From: Alteromonas portus
GTDB lineage: Bacteria; Pseudomonadota; Gammaproteobacteria; Enterobacterales; Alteromonadaceae
Assembly (NCBI RefSeq): GCF_005117025.1
Contig: NZ_SWCO01000001.1
Coordinates: 558,001-622,000, forward strand
DNA length: 64,000 nt
Direction: 5' to 3'
This document shows, in pieces, positions 29,548-37,390 of the stretch (positions are counted from its first letter, which is position 1; the number at the start of each line of letters is the position of its first letter). The notes beneath the pieces were generated by a model. It had not been told where the DNA came from. It worked only from the letters and a program-made list of their open reading frames with translations, and made no database searches. A program made the position numbers and the translations under genes.

Positions 29548-30606
29548 GTGAGTGATTTATTATCTCAAGATGAAATCGATGCCCTATTACACGGGGTAGA
29601 TGATGTAGAAGAAGAAGAGGTTGGCGGTAGCGACTCTGATGCTTCTACGCTCGAGTACGACTTCTCCTCGCAAGACAGAATTGTGCGTGGGCGTATGCCT
29701 ACGCTTGAAATCGTTAATGAACGTTTCGCACGTCACATGCGTGTGAGTTTGTTTAACATGATGCGACGATCAGCTGAAGTATCGATTAACGGTATTCAGA
29801 TGATCAAGTTTGGCGAATACATTCATACGTTATTTGTTCCAACGAGTTTGAACATGGTGCGTTTCCGTCCGCTTAAAGGCACGGGACTTATCACCATGGA
29901 AGCCCGCTTGGTATTTATTCTGGTAGACAACTTCTTTGGCGGTGATGGACGTTATCATGCGAAGATTGAGGGCCGAGAGTTTACGCCTACCGAGCGCCGT
30001 ATTATCCAGATGCTGCTTAAAATAATCTTTGAAGATTATAAAGAAGCCTGGGCACCGGTCATGGATGTGTCGTTTGAATATTTGGACTCAGAAGTAAACC
30101 CTGCGATGGCGAACATTGTGAGTCCAACCGAGGTTGTAGTTATTAGCTCGTTTCATATCGAGCTGGACGGAGGCGGTGGCGACTTCCACGTGTCTTTACC
30201 ATACTCAATGCTAGAGCCAATTCGCGAACTGCTTGATGCGGGTGTTCAAAGCGACAAAGAAGATACAGATTTACGCTGGAGTAAGGCCCTTCGCGATGAA
30301 ATTATGGACGTTAAAGTGGCGTTAACTACGCATATGCTAGACGTCGATGTTCCACTTCGCGATGTGATGGAGTTTAAACCTGGCGATATCATCCCTGTGG
30401 AGATGCCAGAAACCATCACAGTATTAATTGAAGATTTACCCACGTTCAGGGCTAAGTTAGGTCGCAGTCGCGACAATTTGGCGCTGAAAATTGTAGAAAA
30501 GATTGCAAGACCGACTTCAGTGAAGTCTGAGCTACAGTTATTAACCCGCGGTGGGCGCATTATTGATAATGACGCAGAACTGCAAGTACTCGAAGAAGAC
30601 CTGTAA
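29548..30606 (+). CDS. fliM: Flagellar motor switch protein FliM
   Basis: C-ring component that receives CheY-P and drives switching. The 352-residue protein starts with GTG after AAGGTAGAAG. Its N-terminal tail SDLLSQDEIDALLHGVDD is the conserved CheY-binding peptide. The middle CheC-like domain has MMRRSAEVSINGIQMIKFGEY and GTGLITMEARLVFILVDNFFGG; the C-terminal SpoA domain has MEFKPGDIIPVEMPE. Spacing to fliN is 17 bases. Confidence 0.95.
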   Translation: MSDLLSQDEIDALLHGVDDVEEEEVGGSDSDASTLEYDFSSQDRIVRGRMPTLEIVNERFARHMRVSLFNMMRRSAEVSINGIQMIKFGEYIHTLFVPTSLNMVRFRPLKGTGLITMEARLVFILVDNFFGGDGRYHAKIEGREFTPTERRIIQMLLKIIFEDYKEAWAPVMDVSFEYLDSEVNPAMANIVSPTEVVVISSFHIELDGGGGDFHVSLPYSMLEPIRELLDAGVQSDKEDTDLRWSKALRDEIMDVKVALTTHMLDVDVPLRDVMEFKPGDIIPVEMPETITVLIEDLPTFRAKLGRSRDNLALKIVEKIARPTSVKSELQLLTRGGRIIDNDAELQVLEEDL

Positions 30607-30623
30607 GGTAGAGGGGAGTTCCC

Positions 30624-31031
30624 ATGAGTGAAGACGGTATGGACGATTGGGCAGCGGCAATGGCCGAGCAAGCCGAATCTGAAGCGGAACAAGAGGCTGG
30701 CGATAACGAAGACGTACAAGTTGCCGAACTTGACGAATTAACTGACGACGCGCCTATCACGCAAGAAGAAAAGAAAAAGCTAGATACTATTCTAGATATT
30801 CCAGTGACTATTTCGATGGAAGTCGGTCGTAGTCAAATAAGTATCCGAAATCTGCTACAGTTGAACCAGGGTTCTGTGGTGGAGCTGGATCGTGTTGCCG
30901 GTGAGCCACTAGATGTATTAGTTAATGGCACGTTGATTGCTCATGGTGAAGTAGTAGTGGTCAACGACAAATTCGGTATTCGATTAACGGATGTTATTAG
31001 TCAAATTGAGAGAATCAAGAAGCTCAGATAA
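30624..31031 (+). CDS. fliN: Flagellar motor switch protein FliN
   Basis: SpoA-domain protein forming the lower C-ring and docking FliH. The 135-residue protein has an acidic N-terminal extension (about 1-50) and the conserved C-terminal domain (ILDIPVTISMEVGRSQISIRNLL, LNQGSVVELDRVAGEPLDVLVNG, KFGIRLTDVIS in order). ATG start after GGTAGAGGGGAG. Length is typical for gammaproteobacterial FliN. Confidence 0.95.
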   Translation: MSEDGMDDWAAAMAEQAESEAEQEAGDNEDVQVAELDELTDDAPITQEEKKKLDTILDIPVTISMEVGRSQISIRNLLQLNQGSVVELDRVAGEPLDVLVNGTLIAHGEVVVVNDKFGIRLTDVISQIERIKKLR

Positions 31032-31059
31032 AACTTCTTATAAACTAAGGGGTTGCGCA

Positions 31060-31512
31060 ATGCTGCCCCTTTTATTCTGTGAATTGGCCTTTGCGCAGTC
31101 AACCCAGTCAATCACTAATCCCACGTCGGTAATGTCAATTTTCCTTTCTTTACTTGTCGTTGTTGGCGTCATTTTCGCCCTTGCTTATGTGATGCGTCGA
31201 TTTAATGTCACTGCGATGGGTGGCAATCAAATGAAAGTCGCGGCCAGCATGGTTGTTGGCACAAAAGAAAAAATCATGGTGATTCAGGTAGGCGAAGAGC
31301 AGCACCTTATTGGCGTGACCAGTCACAACATCTCTCATTTAAGCAAATTAGATAAGAATCTCGATGTGCCTGTGAAAGGTGTAAACAAAACCACAGGCGA
31401 GCAACAAAATGGCGCAGATGCATTTAAACAAAAGCTTGTTGCTGCCATGGCAGGAAAGCTCAAACCGAACATAGATAAAAACAAAACACAGGAAGAGTCG
31501 AGAGATGCGTAA
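31060..31512 (+). CDS. fliO: Flagellar biosynthetic protein FliO
   Basis: Small membrane protein that helps FliP assemble in the export gate. The 150-residue start at 31060 is favoured because AAGGGG lies 7 bases upstream and a signal-like segment ending in CELAFAQ follows; the frame is open further upstream inside fliN. A transmembrane helix (about 27-47, [19 protein letters not shown]) is followed by the cytoplasmic FliO domain ([23 protein letters not shown]). It overlaps fliP by 8 bases. Confidence 0.9.
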   Translation: MLPLLFCELAFAQSTQSITNPTSVMSIFLSLLVVVGVIFALAYVMRRFNVTAMGGNQMKVAASMVVGTKEKIMVIQVGEEQHLIGVTSHNISHLSKLDKNLDVPVKGVNKTTGEQQNGADAFKQKLVAAMAGKLKPNIDKNKTQEESRDA

Positions 31513-32260
31513 GTTTGCCTGGCTACTTTTAATACTACCTTTATTGTCTCTCGTTGAGCCTGCTTATGCTCAGCAGGGAATTTCAGCCGTCACGGTGACA
31601 ACCAATCAAGATGGCTCTCAAGACTATACCATGACACTTCAAGCGCTGTTTATCATGACGGCGCTAAGCCTTATTCCTGCGTTTATCATGATGATGACTT
31701 CTTTCACGCGTATTATTGTGGTGTTGTCGATTCTGCGTCAGGCGATTGGCTTACAGCAATCACCGTCAAACCAGATACTCATTGGCGTTAGTTTGTTTCT
31801 ATCCATGTTTATTATGGCGCCGGTATTTGAAGAGGTGAACGAGCGAGCTTTACAGCCCTATCTTAACGAGCAGCTCACCAGTTTAGACGCTCTTGAGCAA
31901 GCCAAAGGCCCTATGCGCGCGTTTATGCTTTCTCAAACACGGGTAAAAGACTTAGAAACGTTTGTACGAATAGCCGGAGACGAAGGAAAATACGCTGATA
32001 CCAATGAAGTACCGCTAACCATCCTCATCCCCGCATTTGTAACCAGTGAACTTAAAACCGCGTTTCAAATTGGTTTTATGCTATTTATTCCCTTTCTTAT
32101 TATTGACTTGGTGGTGGCGTCTATATTGATGGCTATGGGTATGATGATGCTTTCACCTATGATTGTATCCTTACCGTTTAAGCTGATGTTGTTCGTGTTG
32201 GTTGATGGTTGGAACTTGATTTTCGGCACGTTGGCGACCAGCTTCGGCATGGGCGTCTAG
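31505..32260 (+). CDS. fliP: Flagellar export gate protein FliP
   Basis: Core of the FliPQR export channel. The 251-residue protein has a signal peptide (about 1-22, ending AYA), then the family sequences [30 protein letters not shown] and the late segments [22 protein letters not shown] and [16 protein letters not shown], each part of a membrane helix. All hallmarks of FliP are present at normal length. Confidence 0.95.
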   Translation: MRKFAWLLLILPLLSLVEPAYAQQGISAVTVTTNQDGSQDYTMTLQALFIMTALSLIPAFIMMMTSFTRIIVVLSILRQAIGLQQSPSNQILIGVSLFLSMFIMAPVFEEVNERALQPYLNEQLTSLDALEQAKGPMRAFMLSQTRVKDLETFVRIAGDEGKYADTNEVPLTILIPAFVTSELKTAFQIGFMLFIPFLIIDLVVASILMAMGMMMLSPMIVSLPFKLMLFVLVDGWNLIFGTLATSFGMGV

Positions 32261-32268
32261 GAGGGCTT

Positions 32269-32538
32269 ATGTCACCAGAAGTCTTTGTAGAAATACTGCG
32301 AGAAGCCATGTTCATGGTTATTGTGTTGGTATCTGCGGTGATTGTTCCAAGCTTGATCGTAGGCCTAGTGGTTGCTGTGTTCCAGGCAGCGACCAGTATC
32401 AACGAGCAAACCATGAGCTTCTTACCTCGCTTACTTGTTACGCTTCTCGCGCTTAGCTGGGGAGGTAACTGGTTGGTGCAACAGCTTATGGACTTTACTT
32501 TCAGAATGGTTGATATGATCCCGCAGGTTGTGGGCTAG
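32269..32538 (+). CDS. fliQ: Flagellar export gate protein FliQ
   Basis: An 89-residue protein with two transmembrane helices (about 15-38 and 50-72), part of the FliPQR channel. The ATG at 32269 is preceded by AGGAGGG; a longer in-frame start at 32209 lies within fliP. Sequence features include VPSLIVGLVVAVFQAATSIN and EQTMSFLPRLLVTLLAL, which are nearly invariant in the family. Confidence 0.95.
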   Translation: MSPEVFVEILREAMFMVIVLVSAVIVPSLIVGLVVAVFQAATSINEQTMSFLPRLLVTLLALSWGGNWLVQQLMDFTFRMVDMIPQVVG

Positions 32539-32550
32539 AAGGCTGACGTT

Positions 32551-33330
32551 GTGGAAGTCGAACTAGCGACCATCAATCAATTCCTAGCAGACATGCTGCT
32601 GCCGTTTATGCGCATTAGCGGCTTGTTCGTGGCCATGATTGGCTTGAGTGCTAAATCAATTCCCCCGCAGGTAAGAGCCTTGTTGGGTATAATGCTCACG
32701 CTTATCATCATGCCGGTAGTGCCCCCGTCACCCATAGAAAATTTGGTGGATGTGGGCACATTTTTAATCGTTATTCAGCAGTTGCTAATAGGCATTGCTA
32801 TTGGTTTTATATCAATGATGGTGCTCAATACCTTCGTGCTTGCAGGTCAAATTATAGCAATGCAAACCGGTTTGGGGTTTGCGTCAATCGTTGACCCGGT
32901 AAACGGTATTAACGTGCCCGCAGTCGGCCAGTTTTATCTAATTCTAGCAACCTTATTGTTTTGGACCTTAGATGGGCATTTGTCCATGATCCAAATGATA
33001 GTAATGAGCTTTGAGGCGTTTCCTATAGGCGAAGCATGGTGGACCGGTGAACAGTTCCGCGATATTGCCCATTGGGCAGGCTGGATGTTTATATCGGCCG
33101 TGACCCTCTCTCTTGCGCCAATCGTCTCGCTGCTTATCGTGAACTTGGCGTTTGGCGTAATGACTAAAGCTGCACCACAGCTAAACATTTTTAGTATTGG
33201 TTTTTCCATTGCTCAGGTAATGGGATTACTGATTATTTGGATAACACTTGATAACTTTACTGCACACTTCGAAACCCAATGGTTTAGAGCCGAACAGTTT
33301 ATGTGTGAACTATTGAATATTTGTTCGTAG
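32551..33330 (+). CDS. fliR: Flagellar export gate protein FliR
   Basis: Third component of the export channel. The 259-residue protein has about six hydrophobic segments, with the motif GLGFASIVDPVNGINVPAVGQF (read in two halves) typical of FliR, and the SIGFSIAQVMGLLIIWITL helix near the end. The start codon is GTG, 12 bases after fliQ. FlhB follows after 6 bases. Confidence 0.94.
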   Translation: MEVELATINQFLADMLLPFMRISGLFVAMIGLSAKSIPPQVRALLGIMLTLIIMPVVPPSPIENLVDVGTFLIVIQQLLIGIAIGFISMMVLNTFVLAGQIIAMQTGLGFASIVDPVNGINVPAVGQFYLILATLLFWTLDGHLSMIQMIVMSFEAFPIGEAWWTGEQFRDIAHWAGWMFISAVTLSLAPIVSLLIVNLAFGVMTKAAPQLNIFSIGFSIAQVMGLLIIWITLDNFTAHFETQWFRAEQFMCELLNICS

Positions 33331-33336
33331 GAAAAC

Positions 33337-34461
33337 ATGGCAGATTCAAGCGAAAAAACAGAAGACCCCACGGGGAAAAAACTCGAAGATGCCCGAAAAA
33401 AAGGGCAGCTAGCCCGTTCCCGTGAACTCTCTACGACCCTAGTACTTATCATAAGTGCATTTATGTTTTTGTTTGTGGGCGGGTGGATTGCTGAATCTGT
33501 TTTTAAACTTACCCAGAGAATGTTCATTCTCTCTCGTGACGAAACCTATGACATAACCCACATGTTTGGCGCATGGGGTGAAGCTTTTTCGGCGGTAGGT
33601 CCTGCCGTACTGCTATACATGGTCGTTGCTATGATAGCGGGCATTTATGGCTCTATTGCTCTTGGTGGTTTTAACTTTACCTGGGAAGGGGCAAAACCTA
33701 AGGGTTCAAAAATGAGCCCTATTCAAGGCTTCAAACGCATGTTCGGCATGAACGGCTTGGTTGAGTTGCTAAAATCCATAGCAAAAGTGGTGGTCATAAT
33801 TGGCATGGCTATTGGGGCGTTACTGTTCTTTGAAGATGAAGCGCTCCACCTTGATATGGAGCTTTATCCGGGAAACATCTTTCACGCACTCGACATGCTC
33901 AAGTGGGCGTTTCTTATTTTGGTGTGCGGCATGATCCCCATCGCGCTCATCGATGTGCCTTATCAAATGTATAAGCACAACAAAGAAATGAAGATGACCA
34001 AGCAAGAGGTTAAAGACGAACGGAAAAATGCGGAAGGCGACCCCATGGTTAAAGGCCGAATTCGCCGTTTGCAATATCAGGCTGCAACCAAGCGCATGAT
34101 GCAGGAAGTACCGCAAGCAGACGTTGTAGTGACCAACCCAACTCACTTTTCTGTTGTCATTAAATATGACGAAAAAGGGGTAAGAGCGCCGGTTGTGGTC
34201 GCTAAAGGTGCTGACGAACTAGCCATGCACATCAGAAAAATTGCTACCGCCAACGATGTGCCGCTAATTCCTTCACCCATGTTAGCGCGAGCCATTTTCT
34301 ACTCCACAGAAGTGGACGATGAAATTCCGAACGCCTTATTTATGGCGGTAGCGCAGGTGCTGGCGCACGTTTATCAGTTAAAAGCGCACAAAGCAGGTAA
34401 GGGCAAACGACCTAAGCCGCTCAAACGAGATTTGCCAATACCACCAGAATATCGACGTTAA
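33337..34461 (+). CDS. flhB: Flagellar export switch protein FlhB
   Basis: Export apparatus protein that changes substrate specificity after autocleavage. The 374-residue protein has a basic N-terminus (EDPTGKKLEDARKKGQLARSRE), four transmembrane segments (about 30-215) and a cytoplasmic domain with the cleavage motif NPTH (VVTNPTHFSVVIKYDE, about 268). The C-terminus is rich in Lys and Pro. It is the last gene of this strand run before two minus-strand cell-wall genes. Confidence 0.95.
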   Translation: MADSSEKTEDPTGKKLEDARKKGQLARSRELSTTLVLIISAFMFLFVGGWIAESVFKLTQRMFILSRDETYDITHMFGAWGEAFSAVGPAVLLYMVVAMIAGIYGSIALGGFNFTWEGAKPKGSKMSPIQGFKRMFGMNGLVELLKSIAKVVVIIGMAIGALLFFEDEALHLDMELYPGNIFHALDMLKWAFLILVCGMIPIALIDVPYQMYKHNKEMKMTKQEVKDERKNAEGDPMVKGRIRRLQYQAATKRMMQEVPQADVVVTNPTHFSVVIKYDEKGVRAPVVVAKGADELAMHIRKIATANDVPLIPSPMLARAIFYSTEVDDEIPNALFMAVAQVLAHVYQLKAHKAGKGKRPKPLKRDLPIPPEYRR

Positions 34462-34501
34462 TTGCGCAGTAAAGATGGAAAAGTTTTAGCGTAACTAAAG
34501 T

Positions 34502-34525
34502 GGGCAGTTTCATTCGGTACTGCCC
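34502..34525. terminator. Hairpin between convergent flhB and M15 peptidase genes
   Basis: Perfect 7-bp inverted repeat GGGCAGT/ACTGCCC with a 10-base loop, placed midway between two converging genes. The T run on the plus strand is short (ATGTTT), so strength is uncertain; it may act in both directions. Confidence 0.6.
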
Positions 34526-34547
34526 AATGTTTACGTTAAGTGCAGCG

Positions 34548-35522
34548 TTACCAGCGTGCTAAAGTTCCTCTCACATCCACATGCACAAAGGGCCCGTGTG
34601 CAGCATTAGAACCGTAAATACCAAGTCCGCCGACCCTTGGGCCGAAAGCGCCTTGTTTTGACATGTTCGAGATAAAGTCGGCTAGCCAAACAGCGTCATC
34701 ACGGTTTACAACCCCGTCTTTATTGAGGTCATCCATAATGCCATCCTTCGGAGACTGATCTATATAGAAATCTGCCGCTCCTCCCCAGACATGACGACTG
34801 TACTGAACGTTGCCAATGGCTTTGTTGTAATATGGGGTGCGATATCCACTCATTATGGTCAATCCTTCGACCGCGTGCCCCTCTTCGTTTAAGGTGTAGA
34901 GTATTTTTTCAAGTTTCAATAACAGGCCGGCGCGCAAATGTACGTATTTTGGAAACCCTTGTTGTTGCTTAGAAAGAAATTGCCCTAAAGTAAAATTAGG
35001 AGACAGTCTGATGCTTGCTTGCTCTGGTAACACCTCTATCAGCCCTGGTGGAGGTAAATAGATTGGGTTGTCTTTTAAGGGCTTTTCAGGGTATTTTCCT
35101 ATCGTATAGCCGTTTAACTTACCTGTCTTATCAACCTTTTCCATAGACGTCATAACAAATACATTGAGTGTCGCAATTTCATCGGTTTGTTTGTTGGTGG
35201 CCTTGAGCAAATAGTACCCCGGCTCCTTGGGCGCCATAATTGGCGCTTTTCCCAAATTTCCCCTAGTTAATGGTAGGTTTGAGTTTGTTTTAAATGCTTC
35301 ACCGTTCGCGTAGTGAAATTGAAAGCTCCCACTATGGCTCTTATTCTCATACTCTACGGTAAACGTTTTGTTTGGCATGACGAAAATGGAAAAAATTGGG
35401 TAGGGAACCGTATTTCCATTAATAACAAGCTTCGAATTGAGCATGCTATTGTCAAAGGAGAACGCTTCACTGGCGTGCGCTGCAGTTAAAAGAGCAGCCA
35501 GTAATAACAAACACTTATGCAC
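34548..35522 (-). CDS. M15-type murein peptidase with an EF-hand-like insert
   Basis: Probable periplasmic zinc peptidase acting on peptidoglycan. The 324-residue protein has a signal peptide (about 1-20, LLLLAALLTAAHASEA) and an all-beta N-terminal region with no named domain. The C-terminal D-Ala-D-Ala carboxypeptidase-like domain (about 185-324) has SGYRTPYYNKAIG, the zinc ligands in SRHVWGGAADFYID and HGPFVHVDVRG. Inserted between them is DLNKDGVVNRDD, matching the calcium loop of EF-hand/dockerin motifs. Its start overlaps the end of the upstream L,D-transpeptidase gene by 8 bases, so the two are made together. Confidence 0.85.
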   Translation of the reverse strand: MHKCLLLLAALLTAAHASEAFSFDNSMLNSKLVINGNTVPYPIFSIFVMPNKTFTVEYENKSHSGSFQFHYANGEAFKTNSNLPLTRGNLGKAPIMAPKEPGYYLLKATNKQTDEIATLNVFVMTSMEKVDKTGKLNGYTIGKYPEKPLKDNPIYLPPPGLIEVLPEQASIRLSPNFTLGQFLSKQQQGFPKYVHLRAGLLLKLEKILYTLNEEGHAVEGLTIMSGYRTPYYNKAIGNVQYSRHVWGGAADFYIDQSPKDGIMDDLNKDGVVNRDDAVWLADFISNMSKQGAFGPRVGGLGIYGSNAAHGPFVHVDVRGTLARW

Positions 35523-37122
35523 GTTTAAACTCCTTCAATTTTTCAATAATATGGCTGTCGCGATTGTAAGCATCGCGGCGAAAAACAATGCTTCCTGTTT
35601 CATCTGCAAACGCAGTGAAGTACACAATAAGAACAGGAATAGGTTTCTTTAAATACATAGTGCTGTTCTCATCACTTTGAAGTAATTGCTCAGCTTGTGG
35701 TATTGCCTCAATTTGGCCTGAATTTGTGAGTACCCATTGAGAGAGCTTCAAGGGATTAGATACTCTGATACAGCCAGAGCTGAAGTTTCTTTCTAACTTC
35801 GAAAAAAGGCTGTGATCCGGGGTGTCGTGAAGATAAATGGCATGCTTGTTAGGGAGCATGAACTTTACTTTACCAAGGGCGTTGTGTGGCCCTGGCTTTT
35901 GCCTAAGCGTGTAGTGAAATGTTCCTCGGGTAACATTTGTCCAATCAAATTCATCGACAGGGCTGAAGCCGCTGACGCCTGCGGGCTGGGCTTCATAACC
36001 TTGCTCAACCAATAAAGAAGGGTTGGTTTTCAATTTCGCCAGCTTATCTTTAGTGGCAATACTAAAAGGTACGGTCCAGTAGGGATTAAACACAATATAT
36101 TTCATTGATTCAGCAAACACTGGCGTTTGCCTCACTGGTGTGCCGACAATAACCGGCATACCCAATGTTTCTTTACCTTCAGTAAATCCTCTCAACTGAA
36201 ACGACGCAATGTTAACGCGTAAATATGTCGACCAAGTTTGATGAGGAAGCCAGCGCCATCGCTCTAAGTTTGCATCAATCCTTTCTAGCCAAGAAAACGT
36301 AGTCGCATTTAATGCTTCAAAGGTGGCGCTTCCCACAACTCCATCTGGTTCTAGGCCTGCTGACATTTGAAACTGCTTCACTGCATCTAGCAGTTCTTGG
36401 TCAAATTGCTCTGAGTAGGTTCCTGGTCCTAGAAGGCGAGACTTCAACAAGACAACCCTGTCGCCAGTGGTGTTCAGCTTTAATGTTGGCCCTGCAGGAA
36501 TAGGGGTTGTAACGGTAGAAACTTCGCTGAGAAGACTACGCTTTTTCTCTAACAGTAATTTATACTCATGGTGTGATGGCCACATCGCTTGCAACGTTGC
36601 CGATACCCCAATGGTTAATGCACGATTTAGCGATGCCACTGGATCCGCTTCTCTTTGTTTAAGAAACCACTGCGCATCGGCATTAGCAGGACTAACAAGC
36701 CCATTTAATCGATGCAGAGTTTGGCTGATAAAGGCATCGGTTGCTAACACATCTAAGAGCGCCGTATTGGCGTCGCGACTTTCGAGTATTGATGCGTGGT
36801 AATATTCAGGCGAAAACCCATGCAACTCTGAATCAGCAATTTCATGTGTGAGTTCTTGAAGGCGATTTTCAGCTTCAGTAGTACCAAACCATATAAATTG
36901 ATAGCCATTCTGGGTATAGACTTCGCTTACCAAAACTCTATTTTGTACACGAGATGGGTTACTATTTTGGGAACCGTATATCTCCACTGAATCAACAAGT
37001 AAGTTCTCTACACGCTGTCGTAAGTTGGGTTGTTTAGACGCTTGCGCTACGTCGCTAATAGTCAGCATGATAAAAAAGCTGATCCAATACAGCGTCGCAA
37101 CACGGTTTTGTAGTACTACCAT
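35515..37122 (-). CDS. YcbB-like murein L,D-transpeptidase
   Basis: Forms 3-3 cross-links in peptidoglycan, or attaches proteins to it. The 535-residue protein starts with a signal sequence (about 8-28), has a helical N-terminal domain, a peptidoglycan-binding domain (about 230-280, DRVVLLKSRLLGPG and LDAVKQFQMSAGLEPDG) and a YkuD catalytic domain (about 295-470) with HDTPDHSLF and the catalytic Cys in SSGCIRVSNPLKL. Domain order and length match E. coli YcbB (LdtD). It is oriented against the flagellar genes and diverges from flhA. Confidence 0.9.
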   Translation of the reverse strand: MVVLQNRVATLYWISFFIMLTISDVAQASKQPNLRQRVENLLVDSVEIYGSQNSNPSRVQNRVLVSEVYTQNGYQFIWFGTTEAENRLQELTHEIADSELHGFSPEYYHASILESRDANTALLDVLATDAFISQTLHRLNGLVSPANADAQWFLKQREADPVASLNRALTIGVSATLQAMWPSHHEYKLLLEKKRSLLSEVSTVTTPIPAGPTLKLNTTGDRVVLLKSRLLGPGTYSEQFDQELLDAVKQFQMSAGLEPDGVVGSATFEALNATTFSWLERIDANLERWRWLPHQTWSTYLRVNIASFQLRGFTEGKETLGMPVIVGTPVRQTPVFAESMKYIVFNPYWTVPFSIATKDKLAKLKTNPSLLVEQGYEAQPAGVSGFSPVDEFDWTNVTRGTFHYTLRQKPGPHNALGKVKFMLPNKHAIYLHDTPDHSLFSKLERNFSSGCIRVSNPLKLSQWVLTNSGQIEAIPQAEQLLQSDENSTMYLKKPIPVLIVYFTAFADETGSIVFRRDAYNRDSHIIEKLKEFKRA

Positions 37123-37318
37123 GAATAATCCTTTAAAAACGTAGAGCAGAAATGGAGGGAAACTAGGTCAATAGGCCCTAAGAACAGTGACGTAATTATA
37201 AACTGTTCATATGTCCCTCGGATACAAAATCTTAATTGCTTTGATGCAAGTCACTGTAAGTAATAATTCCCCATGATTAAACCTCAGACTGTGATAACTT
37301 TTGTGTAAAACATAAAGC

Positions 37319-37334
37319 TGGCACGTTAGTTGAA
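37319..37334 (+). promoter_or_regulatory. Possible sigma-54 promoter upstream of flhA
   Basis: TGGCACGTTAGTTGAA has a perfect -24 element (TGGCACG) and TTG at the right distance, but the -12 doublet is GA instead of GC. It lies 57 bases before flhA. Vibrio flhA operons depend on FlrA and sigma-54, so a weakened promoter is plausible. Confidence 0.5.
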
Positions 37335-37390
37335 AACTCCCCAGAAGATTCACACAAAGCGTCAATTTTCTGATAGAGAGACACCAAGCC

